NCBI RefSeq assembly: GCF_001898805.1
Contig: NZ_MKVJ01000007.1
Coordinates: 1 to 64,000 of the forward strand
Length of the DNA: 64,000 bases
From: Leifsonia sp. 71-9
GTDB lineage: Bacteria > Actinomycetota > Actinomycetes > Actinomycetales > Microbacteriaceae
Direction: 5' to 3'
Positions 1-7,242 of the stretch are shown here, piece after piece. The notes under the pieces were generated by a model. The model saw nothing but the letters and a program-made list of their open reading frames with translations, had not been told where the DNA came from and searched no databases. Position numbers and translations under genes: made by a program. The first letter of the stretch is position 1. Each line of letters opens with the position of its first letter.

Positions 1-57
1 CACGACCCGGGGCTCCGGCACTCCCGCTCTCTATCGATTTCTCTCGCCGGAAGGCAC
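1..57 (+). repeat. Leader repeat copy R1, cut by the window edge
   Basis: This stretch sits just upstream of the ArdC-like gene. Its 3' half (CTATCGATTTCTCTCGCCGG followed by AAGGCA) recurs almost exactly at 3561-3587, and a looser version is at 5505-5540. The upstream part of this copy lies outside the window. The shared block ends in an A-rich run before a ribosome binding site, so it behaves like a promoter or leader module rather than coding DNA. Its function is unknown. Confidence 0.6.
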
Positions 58-88
58 AAAAAACAGTTGTCCACGCAGGGAGAGAATC

Positions 89-976
89 GTGACCAAGACC
101 CGTCGACCCGGCAAGACCATTGAAGAGAAGAAGGCTCAGGCAGAAGCCCTACACAACTCGATCAGCGACCAGGTGGAGCAGCTGCGCGACTCCGACCAGT
201 GGCGGGCGTTCCTCGACTTCGCGAAAGCGTTCCACGCCTACTCGCTGAACAACCTCCTGCTGATCCTCTCCCAGATGCCCGAGGCATCCCAGGTCGCAGG
301 ATTCCGGAAATGGCAGTCGCTCGGCCGCCAGGTGCGCAAGGGCGAGAAGGCTATCCGGATCTTCGGCTACAGCACGAAGAAGATCACCGCGGAGGACGAG
401 AACGGCGACGAGGTAGAAAAGCGGGTCGCCCGCTTCCCCATCCTCTCCGTGTTCGATATCGGGCAGACCGACCTGGTGGACGGCGCCCAGGACGCGGGAA
501 CCCTCACGGCACAGCTCACCGGAGCGGATGATTTCGGCATCGTCGACGCCCTTTCCGCCTACCTCGTCGATGAAGGTTGGACCGTCGAGCTCCGACCGAT
601 CCAAGGCCCCAAGAACGGCTACACCGACCCCGAGGAAATGGTCGTCGTTGTCGACGCGAACCTCAGCCCCGAGCACATGGCCAAGACCCTGATTCACGAG
701 ACCGCGCACGTCCTCCTGGGGCACACCGAGGACCTGGCCGAGTACGTCGAGCACCGCGGGCTGATGGAGACCGAGGCCGAGAGCGTCGCCTACGTCGTCG
801 CCGGCCTGATCGGCTTCGACACCAGCGGCTACAGCGTCGGTTACATCGCCGGATGGTCGGACGCGGACACCGACCTGATCAAATCCACCGCTGCCCGCGT
901 CCTCCGCGCCGCTCACCAAATCGCCGGAATCCTCGACCCCGCCGATGAGGGCGACGACACCGAAGACGCCGCCTGA
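89..976 (+). CDS. ArdC-like antirestriction protein / zinc metallopeptidase
   Basis: This 295-residue protein combines an N-terminal ArdC-type region (about residues 10-110, with the SLNNLLLILSQ and GFRKWQSLGRQVRKGEKAIRI segments typical of that family) with a C-terminal ImmA/IrrE-like metallopeptidase region. The zinc motif HETAHVLLGH (HExxH) is at about residues 204-213, and a downstream glutamate-rich ETEAESVAY segment could supply the third ligand. ArdC proteins enter the recipient early in conjugation and protect incoming DNA from restriction. The GTG start at 89 has AGGGAGAG upstream. The position next to par genes and a repeated leader fits a plasmid leading-region role, which is an inference. 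Family call is firm; the antirestriction role is by homology. Confidence 0.85.
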   Translation: MTKTRRPGKTIEEKKAQAEALHNSISDQVEQLRDSDQWRAFLDFAKAFHAYSLNNLLLILSQMPEASQVAGFRKWQSLGRQVRKGEKAIRIFGYSTKKITAEDENGDEVEKRVARFPILSVFDIGQTDLVDGAQDAGTLTAQLTGADDFGIVDALSAYLVDEGWTVELRPIQGPKNGYTDPEEMVVVVDANLSPEHMAKTLIHETAHVLLGHTEDLAEYVEHRGLMETEAESVAYVVAGLIGFDTSGYSVGYIAGWSDADTDLIKSTAARVLRAAHQIAGILDPADEGDDTEDAA

Positions 977-1032
977 GACCTGGCAGGGGCGCTCTCGAGC
1001 GGCCCTCCCCCACCAACCCAGAAGGAAACCCC

Positions 1033-1467
1033 ATGATCATCACCTACGAGCGGCCCGCCACTCTCGACCTACAGCAGTTCGACCCCGCCGCGCCCGACGC
1101 GGACCTCAGCCCCACGGGCCAGCAATGCGGAAACACCACCTACGACGTCGGCGGCCTCGAATGGCACTGCACGCGCGCTCCGCACCCGGGAGACGACGAG
1201 CACCGCGCCGCATTCGAGCGCAACGGCGAAGGCCCCGAGGGTGCAGTCGGATTCGCGTGGACCTACCAATACGCCGACGACGAGCCGAGCGACGGATTCG
1301 ACCACGCCGCGCCGACACATTCCCTCACCGTCACACTGCGCTACCCCGAGCGAGCGGGACGGGGCATCGATACCGAAAGTGTCGCGGCCAGCATGATCCG
1401 CGCCGCCCTGGATCACTTCTGGGAAGGCGACCCCGACGACGTGACAGCCACCACAACCTCCAGCTGA
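1033..1467 (+). CDS. Hypothetical acidic protein
   Basis: A 144-residue protein that I do not recognise. It begins MIITYERPATLDLQQFDPAAPD, is rich in Asp/Glu, and carries two cysteines (CGNTTYD and WHCTR) in its N-terminal half. There is no signal peptide or membrane segment. It follows the ArdC-like gene by 56 bp in the same direction with AAGGAAAC before the ATG, so the two are probably co-transcribed. Codon use matches the backbone. It could be an accessory leading-region protein, but nothing in the sequence gives a function. Confidence 0.6.
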   Translation: MIITYERPATLDLQQFDPAAPDADLSPTGQQCGNTTYDVGGLEWHCTRAPHPGDDEHRAAFERNGEGPEGAVGFAWTYQYADDEPSDGFDHAAPTHSLTVTLRYPERAGRGIDTESVAASMIRAALDHFWEGDPDDVTATTTSS

Positions 1468-1514
1468 ATGGTGCGCCACCGGTCGTGAGGGAGCCGGCGC
1501 CCCTCACACTCCCC

Positions 1515-1542
1515 CGCACCCGCACCCGCACCCGCACCCGCA
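1515..1542 (+). repeat. Short tandem CGCACC hexamer repeat
   Basis: About 4.7 head-to-tail copies of CGCACC lie in the gap after the hypothetical gene. They are followed by CAGTCGGCACGGAGGC, whose GCACGGAGGC core recurs at 3378, 4951 and 5311. The tract is noncoding in the likely gene frames and may simply be slippage-prone DNA between two convergent genes. Confidence 0.6.
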
Positions 1543-1629
1543 GTCGGCACGGAGGCTAACCCGACAGGATTCTCTTCGCCGGTCTTATCGAGCGAGCCGC
1601 GGGCTGAACTTCGTCGCTGCCTGAAGGTG

Positions 1630-2112
1630 CTACGCCAACGGTCGGCCGGCAGGCAGGTTCTTGCCTGAATCCTCGAAACGCTCACCCGCGTTGTACTCCG
1701 ACTCACGGCGATTCACTTCAGACTCCAGCGCTCGCACGAGGAATGCTGACCATGTGCGATCGCCTGCCTGGAATGCGGTCGCGCGGAAGGCGGCTTTAGC
1801 TCGTCGACTCAACTCATCAGGAACATAGAACGAGATCCGGGCCGTATCGTTCGAGCTCGCCTGAGCAGCCGCCTCTGAGGATGTTGACGTGCGGCCTTCA
1901 GCGTTATGACGGGTGGCACGAGGACGGGATTTCGAGCTGCCCACTCCCGAATCCGAGCTCCCCTCCTGCCCTTTGGTCGTTTGCTTCGGCACCTCGACCG
2001 CGGGCTCGTCCACCGCAGGCTGTTCGCGATTTTTCCGCTGGAGCAGGCTGAGATCCAACTGACGTCGAGGAGTAAGGCCCTCAATTCGGCGCGGGCTGTC
2101 AACGTCGCTCAT
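1630..2112 (-). CDS. parB: Plasmid partition ParB-like centromere-binding protein
   Basis: A 160-residue protein whose first gene-order neighbour is parA, which it overlaps by four bases. The N-terminal 95 residues are low-complexity and charged (Ser, Gln, Lys, Arg). The C-terminal part from about residue 96 (ARISFYVPDELSRRAKAAF ... WSAFLVRALESEV) looks like a ribbon-helix-helix DNA-binding fold, as in small ParB/ParG-type centromere binders. It probably binds the palindrome array at 3085-3235 and loads ParA. The assignment rests on position plus the RHH-like segment; it is not a canonical HTH-type ParB. A stand-alone transcription factor is the alternative. Confidence 0.65.
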   Translation of the reverse strand: MSDVDSPRRIEGLTPRRQLDLSLLQRKNREQPAVDEPAVEVPKQTTKGQEGSSDSGVGSSKSRPRATRHNAEGRTSTSSEAAAQASSNDTARISFYVPDELSRRAKAAFRATAFQAGDRTWSAFLVRALESEVNRRESEYNAGERFEDSGKNLPAGRPLA

Positions 2113-3047
2113 GCGGACTGCGCCTCCTCCTGTTCGGCCGCGGTGATCCGCGAAACGATCTCTTGGCTCAAGTTGAAGTAGTCGTCAGCGACTGAGCCTG
2201 CTGTGCGCGGTGCGAGCTGCGACGCTGTCGCTTCGCCGCGAAGCACCTGGTACCACTTCGGTGCCCGCTTGACACTCTCATCGAGTTCATAGACCAGAAG
2301 CCCGCGCTCGCGCGTTGCCTGGGCGACGGCCTCAGAATGACGAATCGTGCTGCTGAAAAGAACGTCAGGATCGCTGTTGAAGAGGTTGCTCACATGGGTG
2401 CGGGCCTCAGCCTGAATCGCTGTGGCGCCCTTACCCGTGGCAACAAGCACAACCCCAAGGAGATCAATGCTGGGGTTCAACGTCAGAACGCCCTCAAGGC
2501 GAGCGGCGACACCAGCCATACCCTTCCGGCTAGACGCATCCGACTTGATCGGCACCAATGCGTACCGCGCGGCCGCAACGGCAGCGGACTGGAGCGTCTC
2601 ATCCCCTGGCGGACAGTCCAACAAGATGATGTCGTAGTTCGGCGCGATAGGCGCCAAAAGGCGAGCCAGTGAGAGCTTTGCACCATCGGGGTCTTTGCTC
2701 GCTTTTACCCCGAGAACCGCGACTGCCTCGTCGAGGCGAGGTCCCCCAACAAGCACATCAAGGTTCTGCCTGACGGCGGTCACGGGACCAACCTGCTCGC
2801 CAAGCATGAGCGCTCGCGCGAACGACTCCCCCTCATCGTCGGTTTCCTGGCCCGTGTATCCCAGGTCTTCGGCCAAGTTCCCCTGAGGGTCAAGATCGAC
2901 AAGAAGAACACGGAAGCCGCTGGAAGCCAGATAGCCGGCGACGTTCGCAGAGATCGACGTTTTCAATACGCCACCTTTGCTGTTGATTACTGCGATGGTG
3001 CGGCTAAGCGCAGCGCGCTCGTTGGCGCTTAGAGGTCCTGCAGGCAT
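2109..3047 (-). CDS. parA: ParA-family partition ATPase
   Basis: A ParA/Soj-type ATPase that segregates the plasmid. The deviant Walker A motif KGGVLKTS is near the N terminus, followed by VLLVDLDPQGNLAEDLG (Walker A') and DIILLDCPPGDE (Walker B). The open frame extends to 3467, but that extension covers the palindromic centromere array and is Asn/Ser-rich nonsense. The ATG at 3047 is preferred because GGGAG lies seven bases upstream, giving 312 residues; an ATG at 3065 is the alternative. The downstream ParB-like gene overlaps it by four bases, so they form one operon that is probably autoregulated through the array just upstream. Confidence 0.88.
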   Translation of the reverse strand: MPAGPLSANERAALSRTIAVINSKGGVLKTSISANVAGYLASSGFRVLLVDLDPQGNLAEDLGYTGQETDDEGESFARALMLGEQVGPVTAVRQNLDVLVGGPRLDEAVAVLGVKASKDPDGAKLSLARLLAPIAPNYDIILLDCPPGDETLQSAAVAAARYALVPIKSDASSRKGMAGVAARLEGVLTLNPSIDLLGVVLVATGKGATAIQAEARTHVSNLFNSDPDVLFSSTIRHSEAVAQATRERGLLVYELDESVKRAPKWYQVLRGEATASQLAPRTAGSVADDYFNLSQEIVSRITAAEQEEAQSA

Positions 3048-3084
3048 CTTCACTCTCCCGTTCATATGACAAGTTTCGGGCAAA

Positions 3085-3235
3085 ATAGCTCCATTAGCGG
3101 CAATGACACGCCTAGAGCCAATAGAAGGATTGGCTCTAATGGCACTAATAGAGCGAATCGCTCTATTAGTGCAATTGCCACTATTAGAAGCAGTGGCGCT
3201 AATAGCGGCAATAGTGCTATTTATGCACTGTATGC
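3085..3235 (+). repeat. Centromere-like (parC/parS) palindrome array upstream of parA
   Basis: A cluster of related TAATAG/CTATTAG motifs. The centre is a perfect inverted repeat with 14-bp arms (GCACTAATAGAGCG) and a 3-bp spacer at 3142-3172. A second has 10-bp arms TAGAGCCAAT/ATTGGCTCTA at 3113-3138. Further half-sites include CCATTAGCGGC near 3091, GCCACTATTAG near 3177 and GCTAATAGCGGC near 3200. The position directly upstream of parAB is where actinobacterial plasmid centromeres and par operators normally lie. The repeats are seen directly; the function is inferred. Confidence 0.65.
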
Positions 3236-3439
3236 GATCCGTGCCTTGGCGGGGCGGCCCCATGCCGAAGACGTCACCCTGGCCCTGCGGTGTAGGCCGC
3301 GTCGCGGATCCGTTTTGCATATAGTGACCGTTCGGGGGACTGTATGCACGGGGGAGCGGTCGACAGCGGGGCGAGACGGCACGGAGGCCGCCCGCCAACG
3401 GAGCCGCTGCGCGGCGCTGAGAATGCTCTATATTCTTTG

Positions 3440-3590
3440 ACCTTTCCGGCCGATCACCGTAGCTCACTCCACGCCTGCTGTTCCGGGCTTTCGCGGCATA
3501 TCCTCACTCGCTGCGCTCCCTCCGGTATTCCACGACCCGGCACTCTCGGCGCTCCCGCTCACTATCGATTTCTCTCGCCGGAAGGCAAAG
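3440..3590 (+). repeat. Leader repeat copy R2
   Basis: This noncoding stretch contains a 47-bp block at 3487-3533 that occurs again, perfectly and in inverted orientation, at 35085-35131. It continues into CTATCGATTTCTCTCGCCGG plus AAGGCA, shared with R1. Its start (TTCCGGCCGATCA near 3446) is also echoed in R3 (GGCCGGCCGATCA near 5390). The core CACTCGCTGCGCTCCCTCC (3505-3523) can fold. No gene follows it now: the IS110-family element lies right after, so the gene it once preceded may have been displaced. Confidence 0.75.
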
Positions 3591-3604
3591 AAGAACTCTA
3601 ATGA

Positions 3605-3865
3605 TCAGTGGTTGGTCTGAGGCTGGCTGACAGACTGACCTTCGGCCCTGGTGCTGCGTGACTCCAAGAAAAACTGGCCCGCCGAGGTGGTGCCTTGCGA
3701 TCGACCCGTCCGCGCGCTGGGGGCTGAATGTCGGTTTGTCTGTTCCGATGGCTTGATAGAAGGTCGTCCGCTCCCGGCGTTCTGGGTTGCGTGACTCGTT
3801 AGAGATGCGCCTCGTAACACTCTTGACCGACGTGATGAATTATCCGTTGAGCAGGGGAGAGGAGC
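3605..3865 (+). ncRNA. Candidate bridge RNA region of the IS110-family element
   Basis: IS110-group elements encode a structured bridge RNA in the noncoding end next to the transposase start, with loops that pair with target and donor DNA. Here that end has potential stems such as GTCTG...CAGAC near 3625-3645. I cannot fold the region or define the loops, so the RNA is proposed from family knowledge and position only. Confidence 0.35.
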
Positions 3866-3871
3866 GAATCG

Positions 3872-4918
3872 GTGACGACCGTGACCGATGAATACGACTA
3901 CGTGGTCGGAGTGGATACTCATGCCAAGACCCACACTTACGCGGTGTTGGCCGCGGACACGGGCCGAGTGATCGATTCGGCGATGTTCCCGACTTCGTCC
4001 ACCGGGATCAGCCGCGCGTTGGCTTGGATGCATCGGCGCGCTGATGGCCGGCTGCTGGTCGCGATCGAGGGTGCCGGCTCCTATGGGGCTGTCATTGCTC
4101 GGGTCTTCCAGGGCGCGGGCCTAACAGTTTGCGATGTCCGGCCGCCGAAGCGGGCATCGCGCGCTGGTCACGGAAAGTCCGACGAGATTGACGCGGTTGC
4201 CGCCGCGCGCACCGCCCTCGCCACGGACGTTGAACGGCTCGCCGAGCCCCGCTCGGACGGGATCCGCGCTGCCCTGCGGGTCCTGCTCACGGCGCGGCAG
4301 GCGATGGATGGGCGACGCACTGCGGACCGCAACGCTCTTACCGCTTTGCTGCGCTCCTTCCAGCTGGGGATGGACGTCCGCAAGCCGCTCACGGATGGGC
4401 AGGTCCGCGAGATCGCAGGCTGGCGGCGACGACCTGCCGAAGATGCCCCGATGACCACCATCCGCCAGGAAGCCCGACGGCTTGCGGTCTCGGTGATCCA
4501 ACTGACGGAGCAGCTCGAGGCCAACCGGGACGCGCTGGCCGACTATGTTGAGCAGCTCGCTCCTGGGTTACAGAGCATCCGCGGGGTCGGCCCGGTCACC
4601 GGCGCTCAGGTCATCGCGGCCTACTCACACAAGGGCCGGATTCGCAGCGAAGCCGCGTTCGCAAACCTCGCTGGCGCCGCGCCGTTGCAAGCTTCCAGTG
4701 GCAACACCACCCGGCACCGGCTGAACCGGCAAGGCGACCGGCAACTGAACCGAGCCCTGGACACCATCGTCCGCGTCCGGCTCACCTGCGACCGGAGCAC
4801 CCAGGACTACATGGAGCGACGAACCTCGGAAGGCAAGAGCCGCCGAGAGGTCCGCCGGAGCCTGAAACGCTACCTGGCCCGGCAACTCTTCCGGCAACTG
4901 AACACCGCCATGGCCTAA
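3872..4918 (+). CDS. IS110-family transposase
   Basis: A 348-residue transposase. The N-terminal DEDD_Tnp_IS110 domain starts with VVGVDTHAKTHTYAVL (first catalytic Asp), followed by AIEGAGSYG (Glu) and KSDEIDAVAAART (Asp pair). The C-terminal transposase_20 domain includes LQSIRGVGPVTGAQVIAAYS and LAGAAPLQASSGNTTRHRLNRQGDRQLNRAL, with the conserved Ser of this family. Length and domain order are normal and there is no frameshift, so the element may be active. It is not linked to the neighbouring genes. GTG at 3872 follows GGGGAGAGGAGCG, a good ribosome site. Confidence 0.93.
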   Translation: MTTVTDEYDYVVGVDTHAKTHTYAVLAADTGRVIDSAMFPTSSTGISRALAWMHRRADGRLLVAIEGAGSYGAVIARVFQGAGLTVCDVRPPKRASRAGHGKSDEIDAVAAARTALATDVERLAEPRSDGIRAALRVLLTARQAMDGRRTADRNALTALLRSFQLGMDVRKPLTDGQVREIAGWRRRPAEDAPMTTIRQEARRLAVSVIQLTEQLEANRDALADYVEQLAPGLQSIRGVGPVTGAQVIAAYSHKGRIRSEAAFANLAGAAPLQASSGNTTRHRLNRQGDRQLNRALDTIVRVRLTCDRSTQDYMERRTSEGKSRREVRRSLKRYLARQLFRQLNTAMA

Positions 4919-4950
4919 CAACTGTCGGGTTCGTGATGGCAACGAACGGC

Positions 4951-4988
4951 AGCACGGAGGCGCCCCTGATCTGGGTGTTCCGGAACGA
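4951..4988 (+). repeat. Degenerate direct repeat, partner at 5311-5347
   Basis: GCACGGAGGCG followed by a loosely conserved CTGAT...GTTC...GGAACG block occurs here and again at 5311-5347. The match is about three quarters by eye. The GCACGGAGGC core also appears at 1552 and 3378. The two copies flank the small minus-strand membrane protein gene, so they may mark a duplicated cassette border. Confidence 0.4.
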
Positions 4989-4999
4989 CGGCCGCGCGA

Positions 5000-5383
5000 C
5001 TATCTCGACGAACGGCTCTTCCGAGAGTGGTAGATCACGCTCGCGATGGCCAGGCCGACACCGATCACACCGACCGCCAGGCCTGCCAACCCGATAAAGA
5101 GATCCCGGCCGATGGCTGACGCGAAGAAACAAAGTTCCAGGAAAAACAGCACGGCCATGACAATGGCCACTCTGCGCGAATTGCCTATCACCCAAAACGG
5201 TAATCCCCGTCGATCCGTCACGTCTCGAACACTACGCTTAGCGACCACTCCACGGGAGCGGAGCGGTGACCACTTGCCGAACCCGGATCTGGCCGGGCCC
5301 GAGTTGAGCCGCACGGAGGCGGCGCTGATTTCATTGTTCGGAACGCCGCTGGCGTGCTGATCTTTCCACGGAGTTTTCGCCAT
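5000..5383 (-). CDS. Small hypothetical membrane protein
   Basis: I do not recognise this gene. From the ATG at 5383 it would give 127 residues. The last 55 residues contain two convincing membrane segments (VAIVMAVLFFLELCFFASA and GLAGLAVGVIGVGLAIASVIY) and a basic tail SRKSRSSR. The N-terminal half is not typical protein and overlaps the repeat at 5311-5347, so the true start may be further in, for example a GTG near 5243. The gene lies between the IS110-family element and leader repeat R3 and points away from R3. It is either a genuine two-TM peptide or a remnant. Confidence 0.35.
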   Translation of the reverse strand: MAKTPWKDQHASGVPNNEISAASVRLNSGPARSGFGKWSPLRSRGVVAKRSVRDVTDRRGLPFWVIGNSRRVAIVMAVLFFLELCFFASAIGRDLFIGLAGLAVGVIGVGLAIASVIYHSRKSRSSR

Positions 5384-5384
5384 T

Positions 5385-5545
5385 CCGGCCGGCCGATCAT
5401 AGCTTCCTCCGGCAGCTCCGTTCCCTCCGGTCGCTATTTGCAGACTCCACTCGCTGCGCTCCCTCCACTTAGCAACCGCTCCCTTCCGGGCACTGCGCTG
5501 CCTCCACGCGCTCTCGATCTCTCTGCCGGAACGGCAAAAAAACTG
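5385..5545 (+). repeat. Leader repeat copy R3
   Basis: Noncoding DNA that repeats the architecture of R2: GGCCGGCCGATCA...TAGCT, then CACTCGCTGCGCTCCCTCC at 5448-5466, then CTCGATCTCTCTGCCGGAA and an A run. It leads into the gene at 5629. The 19-base core is identical to 3505-3523 and to the inverse of 35094-35112. Confidence 0.65.
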
Positions 5546-5628
5546 ATCGGCGGGAGAACCAAAGCAACACCCGCTGATTTGACACAGACCTATAGAAGGG
5601 TCGGTTGGTTGAGAGAGAGAAGGGAACG

Positions 5629-5910
5629 ATGAGCACACTCATTACGGACACCGATGACGTCACCCGGTTCTGTGGGGTCTTTTCCGACGTGACCCTCGCA
5701 CACGACGTCGCCGCGATGCTGGGATGCCGAGAGGCCGAAGCGCTGGCCGGGATCCTCCGGGCGCTGGGAGAGCCTGCAGCAGCCGATATGTGGCTGGACG
5801 CACACGCACACGGTGACGAGCCGGGGGACCAGCACTACCAGACTGCACCCGAGCCCTACATCGTCCCGATCGACCCGATGGAGGACCTTCAATGCGACTC
5901 CTGCCAGTGA
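5629..5910 (+). CDS. Small protein with C-terminal CxSCQ tail
   Basis: A 93-residue acidic protein of unknown function. Its C terminus reads VPIDPMEDLQCDSCQ, which matches the end of the otherwise unrelated protein at 34705-35001 (VPVDPTDELYCESCQ). The body (LAHDVAAMLGCREAEALAGILRALGEPAAADMWLDAHAHGDE) looks helical and carries extra Cys and His residues, so metal or thiol chemistry is possible. The ATG at 5629 has AGAAGGGA upstream; an upstream GTG at 5605 has no ribosome site. Leader repeat R3 precedes it. A hairpin (CTGCC/GGCAG, 5901-5916) spans the stop codon. Confidence 0.6.
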   Translation: MSTLITDTDDVTRFCGVFSDVTLAHDVAAMLGCREAEALAGILRALGEPAAADMWLDAHAHGDEPGDQHYQTAPEPYIVPIDPMEDLQCDSCQ

Positions 5911-5978
5911 CGGCAGACAAGACGCAGGGACGCACGCGTTGCGTGCGCCCCTTCGATGCGCCTGAGCGGGGCATCCCC

Positions 5979-6506
5979 ATGACCACGTTCACGCCGGCAG
6001 AAATCATGGCCGGAGGCATCCAGGACACACGCGAGAGCTTCGCGAACCTGTACGTCGAGCTGCACGAGCTTCGCCAAGAAGCGGCGTACTACTATCACCG
6101 CGCCTTCGTCGACGACGGGCCCGAACCCCAGCAGGAGGGTGTGGTGGACTTCCATCCCGCACCACCGGAGTTCGGTGGCAAGGATCTCGAACGGCCGGCA
6201 CGGCGCGTCCGAATGGACCGCCTCACCCAGAAGGGCCTTGCGCTGTACGTGCACGGCGTTCGCGCAGCGCTGCGGGAACGAGACGAGCTCCTGCACCAGA
6301 TTGAAGACGCCGAGCACGACATAGAGCGCATGCTCATCGCGATGGACGGAACAATCACCCACATTCTCGACCGCCACCTGCACTACATGACCGTCCTCGA
6401 GCACCGCACGAAGAACGAATACCAGCCGGCGCCGCTCGCCCCCTGGGACGTACCGATCCGACAACCAGGCACCGGCGAATACCTACGGCCGCTACAGGGC
6501 GAATAG
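5979..6506 (+). CDS. Hypothetical plasmid protein, helical
   Basis: A 175-residue protein without a recognised domain. It is rich in charged helices, including a region about residues 85-125 that could be a coiled coil (HGVRAALRERDELLHQIEDAEHDIERML). There is no signal peptide. The frame is open back to 5892, but the ATG at 5979 is preferred because GCGGGG precedes it and the upstream codons overlap two hairpins (5901-5916 and GCACGC/GCGTGC at 5932-5946). It follows the CxSCQ protein in the same direction and is probably translated from the same mRNA. Confidence 0.6.
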   Translation: MTTFTPAEIMAGGIQDTRESFANLYVELHELRQEAAYYYHRAFVDDGPEPQQEGVVDFHPAPPEFGGKDLERPARRVRMDRLTQKGLALYVHGVRAALRERDELLHQIEDAEHDIERMLIAMDGTITHILDRHLHYMTVLEHRTKNEYQPAPLAPWDVPIRQPGTGEYLRPLQGE

Positions 6507-6547
6507 GGGAGTCAACGTCGACGCTCCGAACCACATCTCACAAGAAC

Positions 6548-6585
6548 AAAGCCCGGCCGCTCTCTCTCCCGGCCGGGGCCTTCTT
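6548..6585 (+). terminator. Rho-independent-type terminator
   Basis: GCCCGGCC at 6551-6558 pairs with GGCCGGGGC at 6571-6579, followed by CTTCTT. It lies between the plus-strand operon ending at 6506 and the minus-strand gene ending at 6603, so it may serve both strands. Confidence 0.7.
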
Positions 6586-6602
6586 GCGTCTACATGGGGC
6601 GT

Positions 6603-6848
6603 TTAGGCGAATCGAGCACAGCGTTTCCCAGGGAGCTCGAGCAGACCTAACCACCGCTGCTGCGCAGCGGCGGGGGAGTCCAACTGGCCGAGGTGGATGA
6701 CGAACTCCGATAGCCCCTGCAGCTTGCAGCGCACGCTGACCATAATCGGTGCCGGTGGCGTCGTGATCGTTGGAACAAGCGATGTGATGTGCTCAGGGTT
6801 GACCCACATCGTCGGGTTCTCCCGATCAGGGAAGGGCACCAGCTGCAT
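6603..6848 (-). CDS. Hypothetical small protein
   Basis: From the ATG at 6848 this gives 81 residues starting MQLVPFPDRENPTMWVNPEHI. The pattern of short beta strands (TMWVNPEHITSLVPTI, PIMVSVRCKLQGLSEFVIHLG) suggests a small beta-rich fold, reminiscent of proteins in which a VNP-x-HI strand starts a barrel, but I do not assign a family. It lies 22 bp downstream of the gene at 6871-7197 in the same direction, so the two may form the left arm of an operon starting at the LexA-type box. Confidence 0.5.
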   Translation of the reverse strand: MQLVPFPDRENPTMWVNPEHITSLVPTITTPPAPIMVSVRCKLQGLSEFVIHLGQLDSPAAAQQRWLGLLELPGKRCARFA

Positions 6849-6870
6849 GGGCGCATCCGATTGGCTGCCA

Positions 6871-7197
6871 CTACCGGCGCGGTGGGATGGGCGGACGGCC
6901 CCAACCATCCTCGATCGCGCCCCGCCACACCCATGCGGTGCGCACGATGCCGTTGACCGACGTCCAACGCACCTTCACAGCCCGATCAGTCCAGGCAATA
7001 GCTTCACACTCCGGCCGGATCACGGTCTCCGGAAAACGCACCCACGCCCGCACCGGCCGCGGCTCCGCTGGCCGATAGACGGGGTGGTGCTCCACGTCGA
7101 GCTCGTCATCGGTAAGGCTGACCGGTTGGGCGCGGATCAGGATTTCGTCAATGCCGCGGCCGAGCCCCATCTCGGGGTATCGCCGGTTCGTTCCCAT
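6871..7197 (-). CDS. Hypothetical protein, likely SOS-regulated
   Basis: A 108-residue protein starting MGTNRRYPEMGLGRGIDEIL. It contains Trp-rich strands (VRAWVRFPETVI, AVKVRWTSVNGIVRTAWVWRGAIEDGW), which resemble small DUF proteins found next to damage-inducible polymerase genes in actinobacteria; that resemblance is from memory and weak. The ATG lies 20 bp from the LexA-type box at 7218-7233, and a second gene diverges on the other side. No polymerase gene is present here. Confidence 0.55.
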   Translation of the reverse strand: MGTNRRYPEMGLGRGIDEILIRAQPVSLTDDELDVEHHPVYRPAEPRPVRAWVRFPETVIRPECEAIAWTDRAVKVRWTSVNGIVRTAWVWRGAIEDGWGRPPIPPRR

Positions 7198-7217
7198 GAG
7201 CCCATTAGAACAGCAAT

Positions 7218-7233
7218 TCGAAAGTATGTTCGA
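7218..7233. promoter_or_regulatory. LexA-type SOS box between divergent genes
   Basis: TCGAAAGTATGTTCGA differs by one base from the actinobacterial SOS consensus TCGAAC-N4-GTTCGA. It lies centrally in the 45-bp gap between the genes starting at 7197 (minus) and 7243 (plus), so LexA could repress both. Confidence 0.7.
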
Positions 7234-7242
7234 ATAGAGTTC

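Larger units (their letters stand above)
3602..4950 (+). mobile_element. IS110-family insertion sequence (ends approximate)
   Basis: The element consists of one DEDD transposase gene with about 270 bp of noncoding DNA in front of it and little behind it. This long-left-end layout is the one described for the IS110 group. IS110 elements lack terminal inverted repeats, so the ends cannot be fixed by eye; the left end is placed where similarity to leader repeat R1 stops, and the right end soon after the gene. Confidence 0.6.

Noticed and set aside
3085-3235. CRISPR array
   Set aside because: The repeats are palindromic and irregularly spaced without unique spacers of constant length, and no cas gene is present.
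3048-3467. N-terminal extension of ParA to 3467
   Set aside because: The extension translates the palindromic array into Ser/Asn/Ile repeats with no ParA homology, and good starts with a ribosome site exist at 3047/3065.
5218-5400. 60-residue ORF with a good ribosome site over the small membrane protein
   Set aside because: It is low-complexity, overlaps the repeat at 5311-5347 and has no recognisable fold; the membrane-protein frame is marginally better.
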